Positions 18,850 through 28,528 of a DNA stretch of 64,000 nt are shown here, piece by piece. A program made the position numbers and the translations under genes. Within the stretch, counting starts at the first letter, position 1, and every line of letters starts with the position of its first letter. The notes under the pieces are model-generated. The model saw only the letters and a list, made by a program, of their open reading frames with translations. It searched no databases and was not told where the DNA came from. The stretch covers positions 1 through 64,000 of the forward strand of contig NZ_JPIM01000002.1 in assembly GCF_000735195.1 (NCBI RefSeq). Reading direction: 5' to 3'. The DNA comes from Chloroflexus sp. MS-G (GTDB taxonomy: Bacteria; Chloroflexota; Chloroflexia; Chloroflexales; Chloroflexaceae).

Positions 18850-19752
18850 TCACTCCACTTTTTTTACTGCGTGGCCACCAAATTGTTGGCGTAGGGCCGC
18901 CAGAACTTTCATACTGAAACTATCTTCCTGGCGTGAACGAAAACGCATCTGTAACGACAGTGTAATAACCGGCGCCGGCACATTGAGATCAATGCTCTCT
19001 TGCACTGTCCAGCGACCCTCACCACTATCTTCAACGTAGCCACGGATACTCGACAAATCAGCATCGGCGGAAAATGCTCGTTCGGCCAGTTCTAACAACC
19101 ATGAGCGTACAACACTCCCTTGATTCCAGAGATGACTAATTTTCGCCAGATCGAAATCGTATCGCGATTGGCGGAGGATCTCGAAGCCTTCGGCGTAGGC
19201 CTGCATCATCCCATATTCGATCCCGTTGTGGATCATCTTTACGAAATGACCGGCACCGTGAGGTCCACACAGCAAATAGCCTTCCGGTGGCGCAAGTGTT
19301 TGCAAGAGCGGCTCAACATGACGGAATGTAGCCTCATCACCACCGACCATCAGACAATAACCTACCTGCAAGCCCCAAATGCCTCCGCTCACGCCGACAT
19401 CGAGAAAACGCAGGCCCTGGGCTGTTAACTGTTCAGCGTGGGCAATACTGGCCTTGTAGTTGTTGTTGGCGCCATCGATCACAATGTCGCCTACCGAAAG
19501 GAGTGGAGTCAAAGCGGCCAGATGCTCGTCGGTAGCCGCACCGGCTGGCAACATCAACCAGACTACTCGTGGTGGAGTGAGCATTGCTACCAGATCGGCC
19601 AGCTCTTCAGCGGCAATCATGTCGTGCTCGGCTGCCAACGCTCGTGCTTTTTCTACAGTGCGGTTGTACACAATCACCCGGTGCCCGCCTCGTCGCAAAC
19701 GAATCGCCATGTTGGCACCCATACGTCCAAGACCGATCAGACCTACTTCCAT
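18850..19752 (-). CDS. gnd: 6-phosphogluconate dehydrogenase (decarboxylating)
   Basis: A 300-aa protein of the short 6-phosphogluconate dehydrogenase form (about 300 rather than 470 residues), which is often NAD-linked. It converts 6-phosphogluconate to ribulose-5-phosphate and CO2. The Rossmann motif GLIGLGRMGANMA is at the N-terminus and the substrate motif DVGVSGGIWG in the middle; the catalytic region HNGIEYGMMQAYAEG is intact. AAGGAG lies upstream of ATG 19752. It is first in gnd-zwf-opcA. Confidence 0.95.
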   Translation of the reverse strand: MEVGLIGLGRMGANMAIRLRRGGHRVIVYNRTVEKARALAAEHDMIAAEELADLVAMLTPPRVVWLMLPAGAATDEHLAALTPLLSVGDIVIDGANNNYKASIAHAEQLTAQGLRFLDVGVSGGIWGLQVGYCLMVGGDEATFRHVEPLLQTLAPPEGYLLCGPHGAGHFVKMIHNGIEYGMMQAYAEGFEILRQSRYDFDLAKISHLWNQGSVVRSWLLELAERAFSADADLSSIRGYVEDSGEGRWTVQESIDLNVPAPVITLSLQMRFRSRQEDSFSMKVLAALRQQFGGHAVKKVE

Positions 19753-19808
19753 GATATGCTCCTTGATTATTCAAAGCAGGTAGGTGTATTGACAATTGTT
19801 GCACAGGC

Positions 19809-19814
19809 ATTATA
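19809..19814 (-). promoter_or_regulatory. -10 box of gnd-zwf-opcA operon
   Basis: TATAAT on the minus strand, about 57 bp before the gnd ATG. It is preceded by GAG rather than TGn, and no matching -35 at 16-18 bp was found. Confidence 0.5.
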
Positions 19815-19884
19815 CTCCCCTCTGATGATCGTGATGATACAATTCAATGGGTTCAGCGATCAATGTTGTTGCAGGAGCAACCGA

Positions 19885-21303
19885 ATGTCAAACTCTACAC
19901 CACGGCGAAATATATCCTCACCCTCTGGTGGTGTTCCTTATACTGGCGAGACGCGAGTGATGCGCCACCTGAATCGTTCTTCGCCCCATCACGCCAATCC
20001 TAAACGACGACGCTGGCCAATCGGCTGGATATTGTTAGGATTGGTTGGCTTGATCATCCTGGTGATTGGCCTGAGCTACTGGCAGGTACGGCAACTGGCG
20101 CAGCAGATTGTCGTCAGTGATCCACGTGGAGCAACGTTTGCCTCACCCTGGCTGGGCGCCAACATTCTGGTGGTAGGCGTTGATATACGCCGTGATCGCC
20201 CGGAAGAAGGGATACGCAGTGATACACTGCTACTCGTGCGGTTTGACGGTATGGAAGGCTGGATCAACTTACTGTCAATTCCACGCGACACGCAAGTCGA
20301 TATACCTGCACTTGGGGCGAGCAAAATCAACGCCGCTTATGCTTACGGGTATCGTCACGCTGCTGAACTCTATGGGTCCGGGGTTAGTCCAGAACAGGCA
20401 GGCATGGCTTACGCTGCTGATGTAGTTAGCCGCTTTCTCAACCTTGAACAGCGCGGCATGCGGGTCGATTATGTGGTACAGATCGATTTTGATGGCTTCG
20501 CAGCGCTGATAGATGCGCTTGGTGGCATCACTATCGATGTGCCACGACGTATTGTAGATGAAAACTACCCGACTGCCGATTATGGGGTGATGCGGGTAGA
20601 GTTTGAACCTGGCCCGCAGCGTATGGATGGCGAACGGGCGTTGATCTATGCCCGTACTCGTCACGCCGACAACGATTTTGGGCGCACCGAACGGCAGCAA
20701 CAAGTCGTACAGGCTATCGTGCATGAGATTCAGCAACGTAACTGGGTAGAGCGCATCCTGCTTTTGCCACGCCTGCGTGATGCCATCGCCAGAACCGGTG
20801 AGACTCCGGCTATCCTGACAACGTTGCCGTTTGATCGGTTCGATTCGTTGCTGGCAATGGCACGACTGGCGGGGAGTCTTGATCCGGCACTGATTGGCCG
20901 TTACCGGATCGAACCGGGGAGTGTGGCGGTACAGACAAACGGTACCAACCTGATCTGGAACGATGGCGATGTTGCGGCCATAGTTAACCGTTGGCTGACT
21001 CCACCGAGTGAAGCGAACGAACAGGCCCATGTACAGGTGTTCAATGGCACCGGTGTGGTGGGTCTGGCCCGTCGTACCAGCGCGCAGCTCGAAACAAACG
21101 GTTTTACGGTTCTTGCCCCCGCCGATGCACCACCAGGCAATTATCCGCACACGGTTGTCTATCAGGTTGGGAACACACCCTTCACTGCCCGTCGATTAGC
21201 CCAATTCCTCAATGCCGAATTAATCGTCGGTCGTCCGGTGGGGATCAGTAGTGAAGCTGAGATCGTAGTGATTCTTGGTGATGACGCGGCAAGGGAGAAG
21301 TAA
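19885..21303 (+). CDS. LytR-CpsA-Psr (LCP) family protein
   Basis: A 472-aa membrane-anchored protein. A basic cytoplasmic N-terminus (KRRR at about 40-43) precedes one membrane helix (about 45-66). The LCP catalytic domain follows, with ILVVGVDIRRD, SDTLLLVRFD and SIPRDTQVDIP carrying the conserved Asp/Arg residues. A C-terminal LytR_C domain begins at about VQVFNGTGVVGLARR. LCP enzymes transfer glycopolymers from lipid carriers to the cell wall or other acceptors. The start at ATG 19885 has AGGAG 7 nt upstream; reading frames reaching further left are antisense to gnd. It lies between gnd and pgl with no obvious metabolic tie. Confidence 0.88.
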   Translation: MSNSTPRRNISSPSGGVPYTGETRVMRHLNRSSPHHANPKRRRWPIGWILLGLVGLIILVIGLSYWQVRQLAQQIVVSDPRGATFASPWLGANILVVGVDIRRDRPEEGIRSDTLLLVRFDGMEGWINLLSIPRDTQVDIPALGASKINAAYAYGYRHAAELYGSGVSPEQAGMAYAADVVSRFLNLEQRGMRVDYVVQIDFDGFAALIDALGGITIDVPRRIVDENYPTADYGVMRVEFEPGPQRMDGERALIYARTRHADNDFGRTERQQQVVQAIVHEIQQRNWVERILLLPRLRDAIARTGETPAILTTLPFDRFDSLLAMARLAGSLDPALIGRYRIEPGSVAVQTNGTNLIWNDGDVAAIVNRWLTPPSEANEQAHVQVFNGTGVVGLARRTSAQLETNGFTVLAPADAPPGNYPHTVVYQVGNTPFTARRLAQFLNAELIVGRPVGISSEAEIVVILGDDAAREK

Positions 21304-21358
21304 CATCGCCACTTCCTCTCACCAGCGGGGGATGCCAGGTAGGAAGAGAGGAACAGCT

Positions 21359-22102
21359 ATGAACCAACCATCAATTCAGGTATACGAGCATACCGATGAT
21401 CTCTATCGGGCAGCCGCTGCTGTAACAGCCAGGCACATCCGTACTGCAATCGATGAGCGTGGGCGGGCATTGATTGCCCTTTCCGGTGGTAGTCTGGCAA
21501 CACGTCTCTATCCGTTGCTTGCCGGGCAGCCGTTCCGTGAACAGATTGACTGGCAGGTCGTGAGCATCGTATTTGCCGATGAGCGGTATGTACCATTCGA
21601 TGATGTCGAGAACAACTATCGCGCTACCCGTCAAACGTTCCTCGATCATGTTCCGGTACAGTCAGATCACATCTTCCCGATACCAACCTACTATCGCGAC
21701 CCCGAGCAGGCGGCAATGATCTACCAACAACAGGTACGGGCATTACTGGATGCGCACGACGGTCAGATCGATGTCGCGTTGTTGGGGATGGGTCCAGACG
21801 GTCATACCGCATCACTCTTTCCGCATCATCCATCGCTGACGCGCATCACGGCTAATACGTTGACAGTTGTCGTACCCGATGCACCGAAGCCACCCTCGTT
21901 ACGTCTGAGCTTGACACCGGCAGCCCTCAGTACAGCGCGATTGATGCTGTTTGTGGTGAGCGGCGCCGATAAGGCGGCAGCGGTGGCAGCAGCACTGGCC
22001 GAAACAGGTGATCCGCTCGCACAACCTACCCGTCTGGTCAGACCAACCCAGGGGCAAGTTATCTGGATGCTCGATCAAGCGGCAGGAGGACAGCTACGCT
22101 GA
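21359..22102 (+). CDS. pgl: 6-phosphogluconolactonase (DevB type)
   Basis: Hydrolyses 6-phosphogluconolactone, the product of Zwf, 247 aa. Family signatures: ALSGGSLATRLYPLL near the N-terminus, FADERYVPFDDVENNY in the middle, and LLGMGPDGHTASLFP, which carries catalytic residues. The start at ATG 21359 has AGAGGA 6 nt upstream. It follows the LCP gene by 55 bp on the plus strand, opposite to gnd-zwf-opcA; together these make the whole oxidative branch within 6 kb. Confidence 0.94.
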   Translation: MNQPSIQVYEHTDDLYRAAAAVTARHIRTAIDERGRALIALSGGSLATRLYPLLAGQPFREQIDWQVVSIVFADERYVPFDDVENNYRATRQTFLDHVPVQSDHIFPIPTYYRDPEQAAMIYQQQVRALLDAHDGQIDVALLGMGPDGHTASLFPHHPSLTRITANTLTVVVPDAPKPPSLRLSLTPAALSTARLMLFVVSGADKAAAVAAALAETGDPLAQPTRLVRPTQGQVIWMLDQAAGGQLR

Positions 22103-22156
22103 AGCCTGGTTTTCGTTACCCTCAGTACACCGGTAGAAGCAAGGTATTTTATCTAG

Positions 22157-22203
22157 CCTCAGCTCTCCTTTCTCTCCACGTGAGGGAGAGGAGGAGGCTG
22201 AGG
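22157..22203. repeat. Hairpin between convergent pgl and hypE
   Basis: CCTCAGC (22157-22163) pairs with GCTGAGG (22197-22203). The purine/pyrimidine-rich arms between continue the stem imperfectly (TCTCCTTTCTCTCC against AGGGAGAGGAGGAG). It has no T-run and resembles the C/G-rich dispersed palindromes. It may act as a bidirectional transcription barrier. Confidence 0.5.
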
Positions 22204-22260
22204 GAAGATAAGGAATATCACCACGTGACGCGGGGCAGAGCATTGGTTTGCGAAGATGCT

Positions 22261-23316
22261 CTAACAGATACGGGGGAGCTGTTCTCCGATCAACGTATCA
22301 ACGACACGAGTACCACCAATACCGGTACAAGCAACAACAACTCCGGGATGGTCGGCAGTTGCGTAACCAATCAACGATGCCTCACGGCCTAGCGGATGAT
22401 GACGCATTGTAGTCAGTAACAGCTCAGCATCAGCTCGCTCTACAAATACAATCAATTTCCCTTCATTGGCGATGTGCAGCGGATCCATACCGAGCAATTC
22501 ACAGGCTGCCTGTACAGCGGAAGGTACTGGAATATTGCGTTCGACAATCTCAACGCCAATACCGGCAGCTTGAGCAATCTCATTGAGAGCTGCAGCTACT
22601 CCGCCACGTGTCGGATCACGCATCGCATGAATACGTGTGCCGCTGGCAAGCATAACGCTAACCAGTTTGTGGAGGGCAGCAGTATCTGAAACAACCGGTG
22701 CGCCAAATTCAATACCTTCGCGCACACTCAGAATCGCCACACCATGTAAGCCAATTGGGCCACTGATGATAATTGCATCGCCGGGACGAGCCTGATCGGG
22801 ACCAATGTTGATACCGCTTGGGATCAAGCCAAAGCCGGTAGTGGTAATGTAGACCCCATCTCCATGACCGCGATCCACCACTTTCGTATCACCGGCAATC
22901 AGGTGAACACCGGCCTGCCGGGCAGCGCGGCCCATGCTCTCGGCAATAATACCGAGTTGGTCAAGCGGCATCCCCTCTTCGAGAATAAAGCTGGCAGTCA
23001 AGGCTATCGGCTGTGCTCCCATCATCGCAATGTCGTTGATCGTTCCGTTCACGGCCAGTTCACCAATATTCCCACCTGGAAAGAACAACGGACGAACAAC
23101 GAAACTGTCAGTCGAGATAGCGATTCGGCTGTTGCCGACTTCGGTCACAGCGGCATCGGTTAGTGGGCTGCGCGGCGTGCCAAAAGCTGGCAGAAAGAGA
23201 TAATTGATCAGTTCGGACGACAGCTTACCACCAGCGCCGTGCCCCATCACAACGGTGGGGTAGTCACGCAGTGGCGTCGGACAGGTCCAATTGCTAAAGT
23301 CAAGCGGTTCATTCAT
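22261..23316 (-). CDS. hypE: Hydrogenase maturation protein HypE
   Basis: HypE accepts a carbamoyl group from HypF on its C-terminal cysteine and dehydrates it to thiocyanate, the source of the CN ligands of the NiFe site. The 351-aa product ends with the family signature PRIC, so Cys351 is the carrier residue. The PurM-like ATP-binding region is seen in VVMGHGAGGKLSSELI near the N-terminus. It is the last gene of the long hydrogenase operon, 83 bp after hypD. Confidence 0.97.
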   Translation of the reverse strand: MNEPLDFSNWTCPTPLRDYPTVVMGHGAGGKLSSELINYLFLPAFGTPRSPLTDAAVTEVGNSRIAISTDSFVVRPLFFPGGNIGELAVNGTINDIAMMGAQPIALTASFILEEGMPLDQLGIIAESMGRAARQAGVHLIAGDTKVVDRGHGDGVYITTTGFGLIPSGINIGPDQARPGDAIIISGPIGLHGVAILSVREGIEFGAPVVSDTAALHKLVSVMLASGTRIHAMRDPTRGGVAAALNEIAQAAGIGVEIVERNIPVPSAVQAACELLGMDPLHIANEGKLIVFVERADAELLLTTMRHHPLGREASLIGYATADHPGVVVACTGIGGTRVVDTLIGEQLPRIC

Positions 23317-23399
23317 AGTGGTATCCAGCGTTTGTACTGGTAGCGTTGCTCAAGAATGGCGATCTTCAGTACCGATAGTATCTCACTCGCTGCAATGTG

Positions 23400-24515
23400 T
23401 TACCCGTTCATCCCAACGTTTGCCGTTGGAATAAAGCGACCGTATTGATAGTAAGCCGCACAGGCGCCCTCGCTTGAAACCATTGTTGCCCCCAGCGGGG
23501 TTCGTGGCGTGCATTCCTTCCCAAATGCTGGGCATTGATTCGGTTTCAAGCGTCCCTGCAACACCTCACCGCTTCGACACAATACCGACTCGGTGGTCTG
23601 AATATTGCTTACATCAAACCGCCGCTCGGCATCAAATGCGGCGTAACGGTCGCTCAACCGCCAGCCACTGCGCGGGATAACACCAATGCCGCGCCATGCA
23701 CGGTCGGTAACGGTAAAGACATCGGCCAACATCTGTTTGGCAGCGACGTTTCCTTCAGGCCGCACAGCTCGCTCATACGCATTCTCAAGTTCAGCTCTAC
23801 CCTGTTCAAGTTGCAGAATTACTCGTCGGATACCCTCTAGTACGTCGAGTGGCTCGAAGCCGGTAACAACAATCGGGACGCGGTATTTCTCAACCAACGG
23901 CTGGTACTCGGCAGTACCCATCACACTACACACATGACCGGCAGCTAGAAAACCCTGTACACGATTGGAGGGCGATTCCATGATAGCCCTAATGGCCGGA
24001 GGAACCAGAACGTGCGAAACCAGCATCGAGAAATTCTTGAGACCGAGGCGGGCTGCCTGATAGACTGCCATTGCGTTGGCCGGTGCAGTGGTCTCGAAGC
24101 CGATGGCAAAGAAAACTACTTCACGGTCGGGATGCTGCTGAGCAAGTTTGACTGCATCGAGTGGTGAATAGACAACGCGCACATCACCACCTTCGCTCTT
24201 CACGCGAAAGAGGTCTTTGCGGCTACCAGGAACCCGTAACATATCGCCAAATGAACAAAAGATGACTTCAGGTCGAGCCGCAATAGCTAAGGCCTTATCG
24301 ATAATTTCCAGTGGCGTCACACAGACCGGACAGCCGGGACCGTGAATAAGTTCGATCTCTGGTGGAAGGAGTTGATCGATACCATTGCGAATAATCGAGT
24401 GGGTTTGACCGCCACAAACCTCCATAATCGCCCAGGATCGGGTTGTGATCCGGCGAATCTGGTCGAACATCCGTCGGGCCAGTTCGGGATCGCGAAACTC
24501 ATCAAGATATTTCAT
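23400..24515 (-). CDS. hypD: Hydrogenase maturation protein HypD
   Basis: The iron-sulfur scaffold on which, with HypC, the Fe(CN)2CO centre is built, 371 aa. Motifs: [30 protein letters not shown], the GHVCSVMG region and the C-terminal cluster-binding cysteines ([25 protein letters not shown]). The start at ATG 24515 has GGAGG 6 nt upstream; longer in-frame extensions overlap hypC and are unlike the family. It overlaps the hypC 3' end by 14 bp, so the HypC-HypD complex partners are translationally linked. Confidence 0.97.
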   Translation of the reverse strand: MKYLDEFRDPELARRMFDQIRRITTRSWAIMEVCGGQTHSIIRNGIDQLLPPEIELIHGPGCPVCVTPLEIIDKALAIAARPEVIFCSFGDMLRVPGSRKDLFRVKSEGGDVRVVYSPLDAVKLAQQHPDREVVFFAIGFETTAPANAMAVYQAARLGLKNFSMLVSHVLVPPAIRAIMESPSNRVQGFLAAGHVCSVMGTAEYQPLVEKYRVPIVVTGFEPLDVLEGIRRVILQLEQGRAELENAYERAVRPEGNVAAKQMLADVFTVTDRAWRGIGVIPRSGWRLSDRYAAFDAERRFDVSNIQTTESVLCRSGEVLQGRLKPNQCPAFGKECTPRTPLGATMVSSEGACAAYYQYGRFIPTANVGMNG

Positions 24516-24774
24516 GGCGATCCTCCGTGTTGGGCTGGAGTTCCTCTTCAAGCACACCGAGCGATTGGAAGAGGGCAAGCGTCTCATGAGCCGACTCTTC
24601 ATCAAGCCGGGTGATGGCAAATCCGACATGAACAATGGTGTAATCGCCAACCTGCAATTCGGGCAGGTAAGCGAGACAGACCTCTTTGACGATCCCGTTG
24701 AAATCAACCTTGCCCATGCGGGTGAGGCCGTTGTCGTAGATTTCAATAATGCGACCGGGTATGCCAAGACACAT
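24502..24774 (-). CDS. hypC: Hydrogenase maturation chaperone HypC
   Basis: A 90-aa HypC. It binds HypD and then the large-subunit precursor to deliver the Fe(CN)2CO unit. It begins MCLGIPG, with the essential Cys2 exposed after methionine removal; this fixes the start at ATG 24774, with AAAGGA 8 nt upstream. Its C-terminal third is Glu-rich. Confidence 0.96.
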   Translation of the reverse strand: MCLGIPGRIIEIYDNGLTRMGKVDFNGIVKEVCLAYLPELQVGDYTIVHVGFAITRLDEESAHETLALFQSLGVLEEELQPNTEDRHEIS

Positions 24775-24833
24775 ACAATCTTTCCTTTCAGATGACGGAT
24801 AAAACTTTGGCTTCGGCTGTGAGATACGGGCTA

Positions 24834-25943
24834 TCATGGCCGATACTGGGCAACGATCACACGATTATTGCCCGAATCGGCAATGGCCAGCCACTGCGCG
24901 AACGCATACAAACCGTAAGGCCAGCAGAGTGAGTCTGGCGCAACAGCCTGCCAGCGATTTTCACCGCTCGCGGCAAAATCAGGCTGACCGTAGACGGCAT
25001 TAGCCGACAAACCCAGACCAACCCGTGGCAGCGGTTGCCAAATCAAGATGCGATTGTTTGCGGTATCGGCAACCAGCAATCGGTCGGCTGAGCAGGTCAC
25101 CGCATAAGGGAAACGCAGGCGCTGCGCACCCTGTGGCACGTGCGGTTGTTCAAAGGCGCTCTGCATATCAGCCTGCCCCAAGACCAGATCGGCAGGACGG
25201 TCATCGGTTGGCGGCGGTGTCCAGCCCAGCACACGATGATTACCGGCATCGGCGACATAAAGTGTTTTGCCATCGCCAGCGATCGCGTGCGGCCAGCGAA
25301 AGCTGCAAGCAGTTAGGTGGCCACCACGATTCTCAGCATTCTGAAACCCATCTTCCTGGCCGAGGATCAGATCGGGCGGCTGATGGGCCTCTGGAAGACC
25401 CTTCCATCCCAGGACCCGTCGATTACCGGTATCAGCAATGTAAAACCACCCCGCGATCCAGGCTACTCCATACGGCCAGTAGAGCGTCGTTGGACCCACT
25501 GCACCACCACGGTTTGGCTCGATGTCAAACAGCGAATCCTGACCAATCACACTATCCGGCGGCGTGTCAGACCGTTCTGGTATCCGATGCCAACATAATA
25601 CACGATGATGCCAGGCATCGGCAAGGTATAAGCGATCTGCGGCTACCGTTACGCCGGTAGGGACGTGAAACCCGTTGGTTGGGCCACGACCGGCTGCCCG
25701 TGGGCCTTCGTGATAGAAGTCAGGCTGGCCGAGTACCAGATCGGCGGGTTGATGATCGGTTGTGGGTAGACCATGCCAGATCAACACGCGATGATTACCG
25801 GTATCTACCACGATCAACCGTTCGTGATCGAGATACACACCGCGTGGTGCGTAGAGATTGGTTGGGGTAGCCGTCGCCGCCGGTAGGGCCAGCCCACCGG
25901 GTGCTGGCGCACCAAGCCAGTGTACAGGGTGGAACGTGCTCAT
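24834..25943 (-). CDS. NHL-repeat protein of the hydrogenase operon
   Basis: A 369-aa beta-propeller with about six NHL blades, recognisable from repeated units like VVDTGNHRVLIW, VADAGNHRVLGW and VADTANNRILIW, each followed by a PADLVLGQPDF-type spacer. There is no signal peptide, so it is probably cytosolic. The ATG overlaps the stop of the NifU-Rieske gene (ATGA), so the two proteins are made together. NHL-repeat genes occur in some group 2a hydrogenase operons of other bacteria; the biochemical role is not known to me. A scaffold or electron-transfer docking role is only an inference. Confidence 0.85.
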   Translation of the reverse strand: MSTFHPVHWLGAPAPGGLALPAATATPTNLYAPRGVYLDHERLIVVDTGNHRVLIWHGLPTTDHQPADLVLGQPDFYHEGPRAAGRGPTNGFHVPTGVTVAADRLYLADAWHHRVLCWHRIPERSDTPPDSVIGQDSLFDIEPNRGGAVGPTTLYWPYGVAWIAGWFYIADTGNRRVLGWKGLPEAHQPPDLILGQEDGFQNAENRGGHLTACSFRWPHAIAGDGKTLYVADAGNHRVLGWTPPPTDDRPADLVLGQADMQSAFEQPHVPQGAQRLRFPYAVTCSADRLLVADTANNRILIWQPLPRVGLGLSANAVYGQPDFAASGENRWQAVAPDSLCWPYGLYAFAQWLAIADSGNNRVIVAQYRP

Positions 25944-26797
25944 TGTGGTCGCACCCAAATAAAGCCATCCACGACACGCAACGGGAATGGTTCAAGCTGG
26001 GCCTGGGGCGCCGTCAGGCATTCACCGCTCGCGACATCAAAACAGAAGCCATGCCACGGACAGGTGAGTGTGCCATGTTCTGGATCGAGCATTCCACCAT
26101 CCAGCGGACGACCCTGATGGGCGCATGCATTGCGGAAAGCACTCAGACGATTGGCAACATTGACAATGAGAACACTACCGCGCTCGGTCGGAATACTGAT
26201 CATCTGCCCAGACGGCACAGCCGACACTGCCGGGCCACGCACCCAGCCTCTGCTCTCATCTGGTGGCGTCTGCGCATCTGATCGTAATATCGCTGGCACC
26301 GGTTGATCGGAGAGTACCTCAAGCCGGATGATCTCTGGTACTTCGCGTAGCAACACCTCTTCAACGTGTTTACGCAACGTAAACGCCGATAGCGAGCAGC
26401 CGTTGCACGATCCATGCAGACGCAGATAAGCAATACCGTCCCGGACATCAACTAACTCGGCATCACCACCGTGTGACTGCATATAAGGCCGGGCATTGTC
26501 GAGCACACGTCGAGCACGAGTGAGCGGATCGGCGCGCATGATCCCATGCATTATCAGCAACGCATACACCGCCGGATCGGCCACCAATTCCAGCAACAAC
26601 TCTTTGCCGCGCGGGTCTTGCTTCAGATGGCGCACCATCGTAGTGAGTGCCAGCTTATGAAATGCCTCAATAGCCTGTTTCAACTCAAGTGCAACGGCCT
26701 GGGCCGACGGTTCCAGTTTGGCTACGGCGGCTACCGCTGCATCAACACGGGCAGCTACTGATTCGAGTTCATCGGCGACAGTGTGCGATTGGGTCAT
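25940..26797 (-). CDS. NifU-like/Rieske fusion protein
   Basis: A 285-aa fusion. Residues 1-90 form a helical region, about 95-160 a NifU C-terminal (Nfu) domain with Cys131-x-x-Cys134 in HGSCNGCSLS, and about 185-285 a Rieske [2Fe-2S] domain with ligands Cys225-Ala-His227 and Cys246-Pro-Trp-His249. The Nfu part could carry a [4Fe-4S] cluster. Inference: the protein is an electron carrier between the cytosolic hydrogenase and the respiratory or photosynthetic chain, or a cluster donor. It sits between two unknown operon genes and the NHL gene, with which it overlaps by 4 bp. Confidence 0.9.
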   Translation of the reverse strand: MTQSHTVADELESVAARVDAAVAAVAKLEPSAQAVALELKQAIEAFHKLALTTMVRHLKQDPRGKELLLELVADPAVYALLIMHGIMRADPLTRARRVLDNARPYMQSHGGDAELVDVRDGIAYLRLHGSCNGCSLSAFTLRKHVEEVLLREVPEIIRLEVLSDQPVPAILRSDAQTPPDESRGWVRGPAVSAVPSGQMISIPTERGSVLIVNVANRLSAFRNACAHQGRPLDGGMLDPEHGTLTCPWHGFCFDVASGECLTAPQAQLEPFPLRVVDGFIWVRPQ

Positions 26798-26812
26798 AGC
26801 TATCTCGTTCTC

Positions 26813-27211
26813 TCATTCACCGTAACTGATCATACGCTCCAGCACTTCTTCACTGCGCATCACAAGTATGTCGGCAAATGCACGGCGTGCCATGATCTGT
26901 AGCGTATCCTCGATTTTGCCGGCAGGTAACGCAGGGAGGGTTCGCCCTGCAACCGCTTGCAAAACAAAACAGGCACCGGCATGATTATCGAGCAGAAAAT
27001 CCTGAAACATTGCGGCGACAAATTGATCAAGCCAGACCCCTTCACCTTGCGGATCGCTACGCAGGCGGGCCAGAGCAGTCTCGGCGCCAGCACAACGTTG
27101 GACGATGCGCTCAACAAAGCGATCAACGGCCATCATTATAAGCAGATCAAATTGTTGACGTTGGTATAGTTCCATAGGTCTGGCAAACGGTTTCTCTGTC
27201 TCTGCTACCAC
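26813..27211 (-). CDS. Unknown protein of the hydrogenase operon
   Basis: A 132-aa soluble, mostly helical protein of no family I recognise. It has two cysteines in separate helices, and no CxxC. It starts at GTG 27211 or ATG 27175; neither has a good ribosome site. It lies 81 bp after the TPR gene and 15 bp before the NifU-Rieske gene, inside the operon, so a role in hydrogenase assembly or electron transfer is likely but unproven. Confidence 0.65.
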   Translation of the reverse strand: MVAETEKPFARPMELYQRQQFDLLIMMAVDRFVERIVQRCAGAETALARLRSDPQGEGVWLDQFVAAMFQDFLLDNHAGACFVLQAVAGRTLPALPAGKIEDTLQIMARRAFADILVMRSEEVLERMISYGE

Positions 27212-27292
27212 TCAGGGAAGATATGTTCATAGCATTCGATAACCTACGCTAATTCACTCGCGAATGTGCCGCACGCAATCCAAGCCGTGAAC

Positions 27293-28528
27293 TCAATCTC
27301 TCGCGTTGTTCACCACTGCTTCATGGTGATCGATGTTTGCCAGCAGTTCGTGAATCGTTGCCACGGCTCCCTCATCACCAATCTGCGCAAAAAGAGTGGC
27401 AGCCTGCATCAGACGTGCGCGGGCTTCGGCGAAGATACCAAGGTGAGCGAGTGCATTCCCCAGGTTTGCCAGCAACCGGGCATAGCCCGCCGGATCGGCT
27501 ACCGGGTCACGTCGTGATAACAGGTCTTCGTAGATGGAAACCGCTTCCAGAAGATGATCGGCAGGGTGCGCTGAATGCACATATTGCAGGGCATTCGCCA
27601 GATTCATGCGCACACTCATCCATTCCTGCGGATGCTGGTGTGGATCGTACACACTCAGCGCTGCCCGCAATGCCTGTACGGCAATCGCACCGCGTAGACG
27701 ATCACCGGCCTCGGTCATCGGCATTGCCAGGTATGCCAGAGCCAGGTTGTTCTGTAGAAACGCAAATTCCAGCGGGTGGGTCTCTCGCTGGAAGAAACGC
27801 AACGCCTCTTGATAGCAGCGCACGACGGCCTGGAGCAAACTGCGTTGACCATTGGCACGCTCTTGTAAAATCTGGCCCAATTGCATCGCGGCACGGGCAC
27901 GTACTTCAACAAGACCATCGGCGGGAATGAGATCAAGTGCTTTTTGCAACCACGCCGTGATCGCCGTCAATTCGCCACCGGTTTGGATAGCCAGCTCGGC
28001 CCGGTTAATATATATCTGACCAGCCAGCGGCGGTGAAACAGGCAGAGCCGCAGTGATGGCTTCCGCAAAGTAGTGATCCGCAGCCGACAGATCATCGCGT
28101 TCGATAGCAGCAGCGGCGTATGTGATCAAGCCAAGTGCCCGAATTTCACCGGTTGCCGCAGCAAGCGACGGCAACTCATGACGATGGCCCATTGTGAAGG
28201 CAGCAATCTCGTACAAACAGGCCAACTCCTCATCGAGCAGCACGTACAGCAGCAGATCAGCATCGGCTGAGCCGGTCAAGACATACCGATTGTATGCCGC
28301 AATCGGTTGCGGAAAAGGTGGCAAGGCGGCCAGAGCCACCGAAAGATTACCCGCCAGGGCATGAGCGTAAAACTGCCATGCAGTTGGCCACTCGGTTGGG
28401 GTTGCCCCGCGCAACAAAGCAGCTAGCGCAGTTGCAGCGCAGGGTTCGTCAGTTGGCGGCAATACAAGATAACCGGCCGGTAGAGCAAAAATTCCTAACG
28501 GTTGCGGACGAATTGTCAGATAGCTCAT
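27293..28528 (-). CDS. TPR-like helical repeat protein
   Basis: A 411-aa protein with tetratricopeptide-like helix pairs in its second half (for example ETHPLEFAFLQNNLALAYLAMP and YARLLANLGNALAHLGIFAEARARLMQAATLFAQIG). The N-terminal 120 residues are less regular. The start at ATG 28528 overlaps the stop of the preceding gene by 4 bp (ATGA). TPR proteins act as scaffolds; within this operon a role in assembling hydrogenase subunits is reasonable but inferred. Confidence 0.8.
   Translation of the reverse strand: MSYLTIRPQPLGIFALPAGYLVLPPTDEPCAATALAALLRGATPTEWPTAWQFYAHALAGNLSVALAALPPFPQPIAAYNRYVLTGSADADLLLYVLLDEELACLYEIAAFTMGHRHELPSLAAATGEIRALGLITYAAAAIERDDLSAADHYFAEAITAALPVSPPLAGQIYINRAELAIQTGGELTAITAWLQKALDLIPADGLVEVRARAAMQLGQILQERANGQRSLLQAVVRCYQEALRFFQRETHPLEFAFLQNNLALAYLAMPMTEAGDRLRGAIAVQALRAALSVYDPHQHPQEWMSVRMNLANALQYVHSAHPADHLLEAVSIYEDLLSRRDPVADPAGYARLLANLGNALAHLGIFAEARARLMQAATLFAQIGDEGAVATIHELLANIDHHEAVVNNARD

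Noticed and set aside
22157..22203. Rho-independent terminator for pgl or hypE
   Set aside because: The hairpin is imperfect and there is no T-run on either strand; kept only as a repeat.
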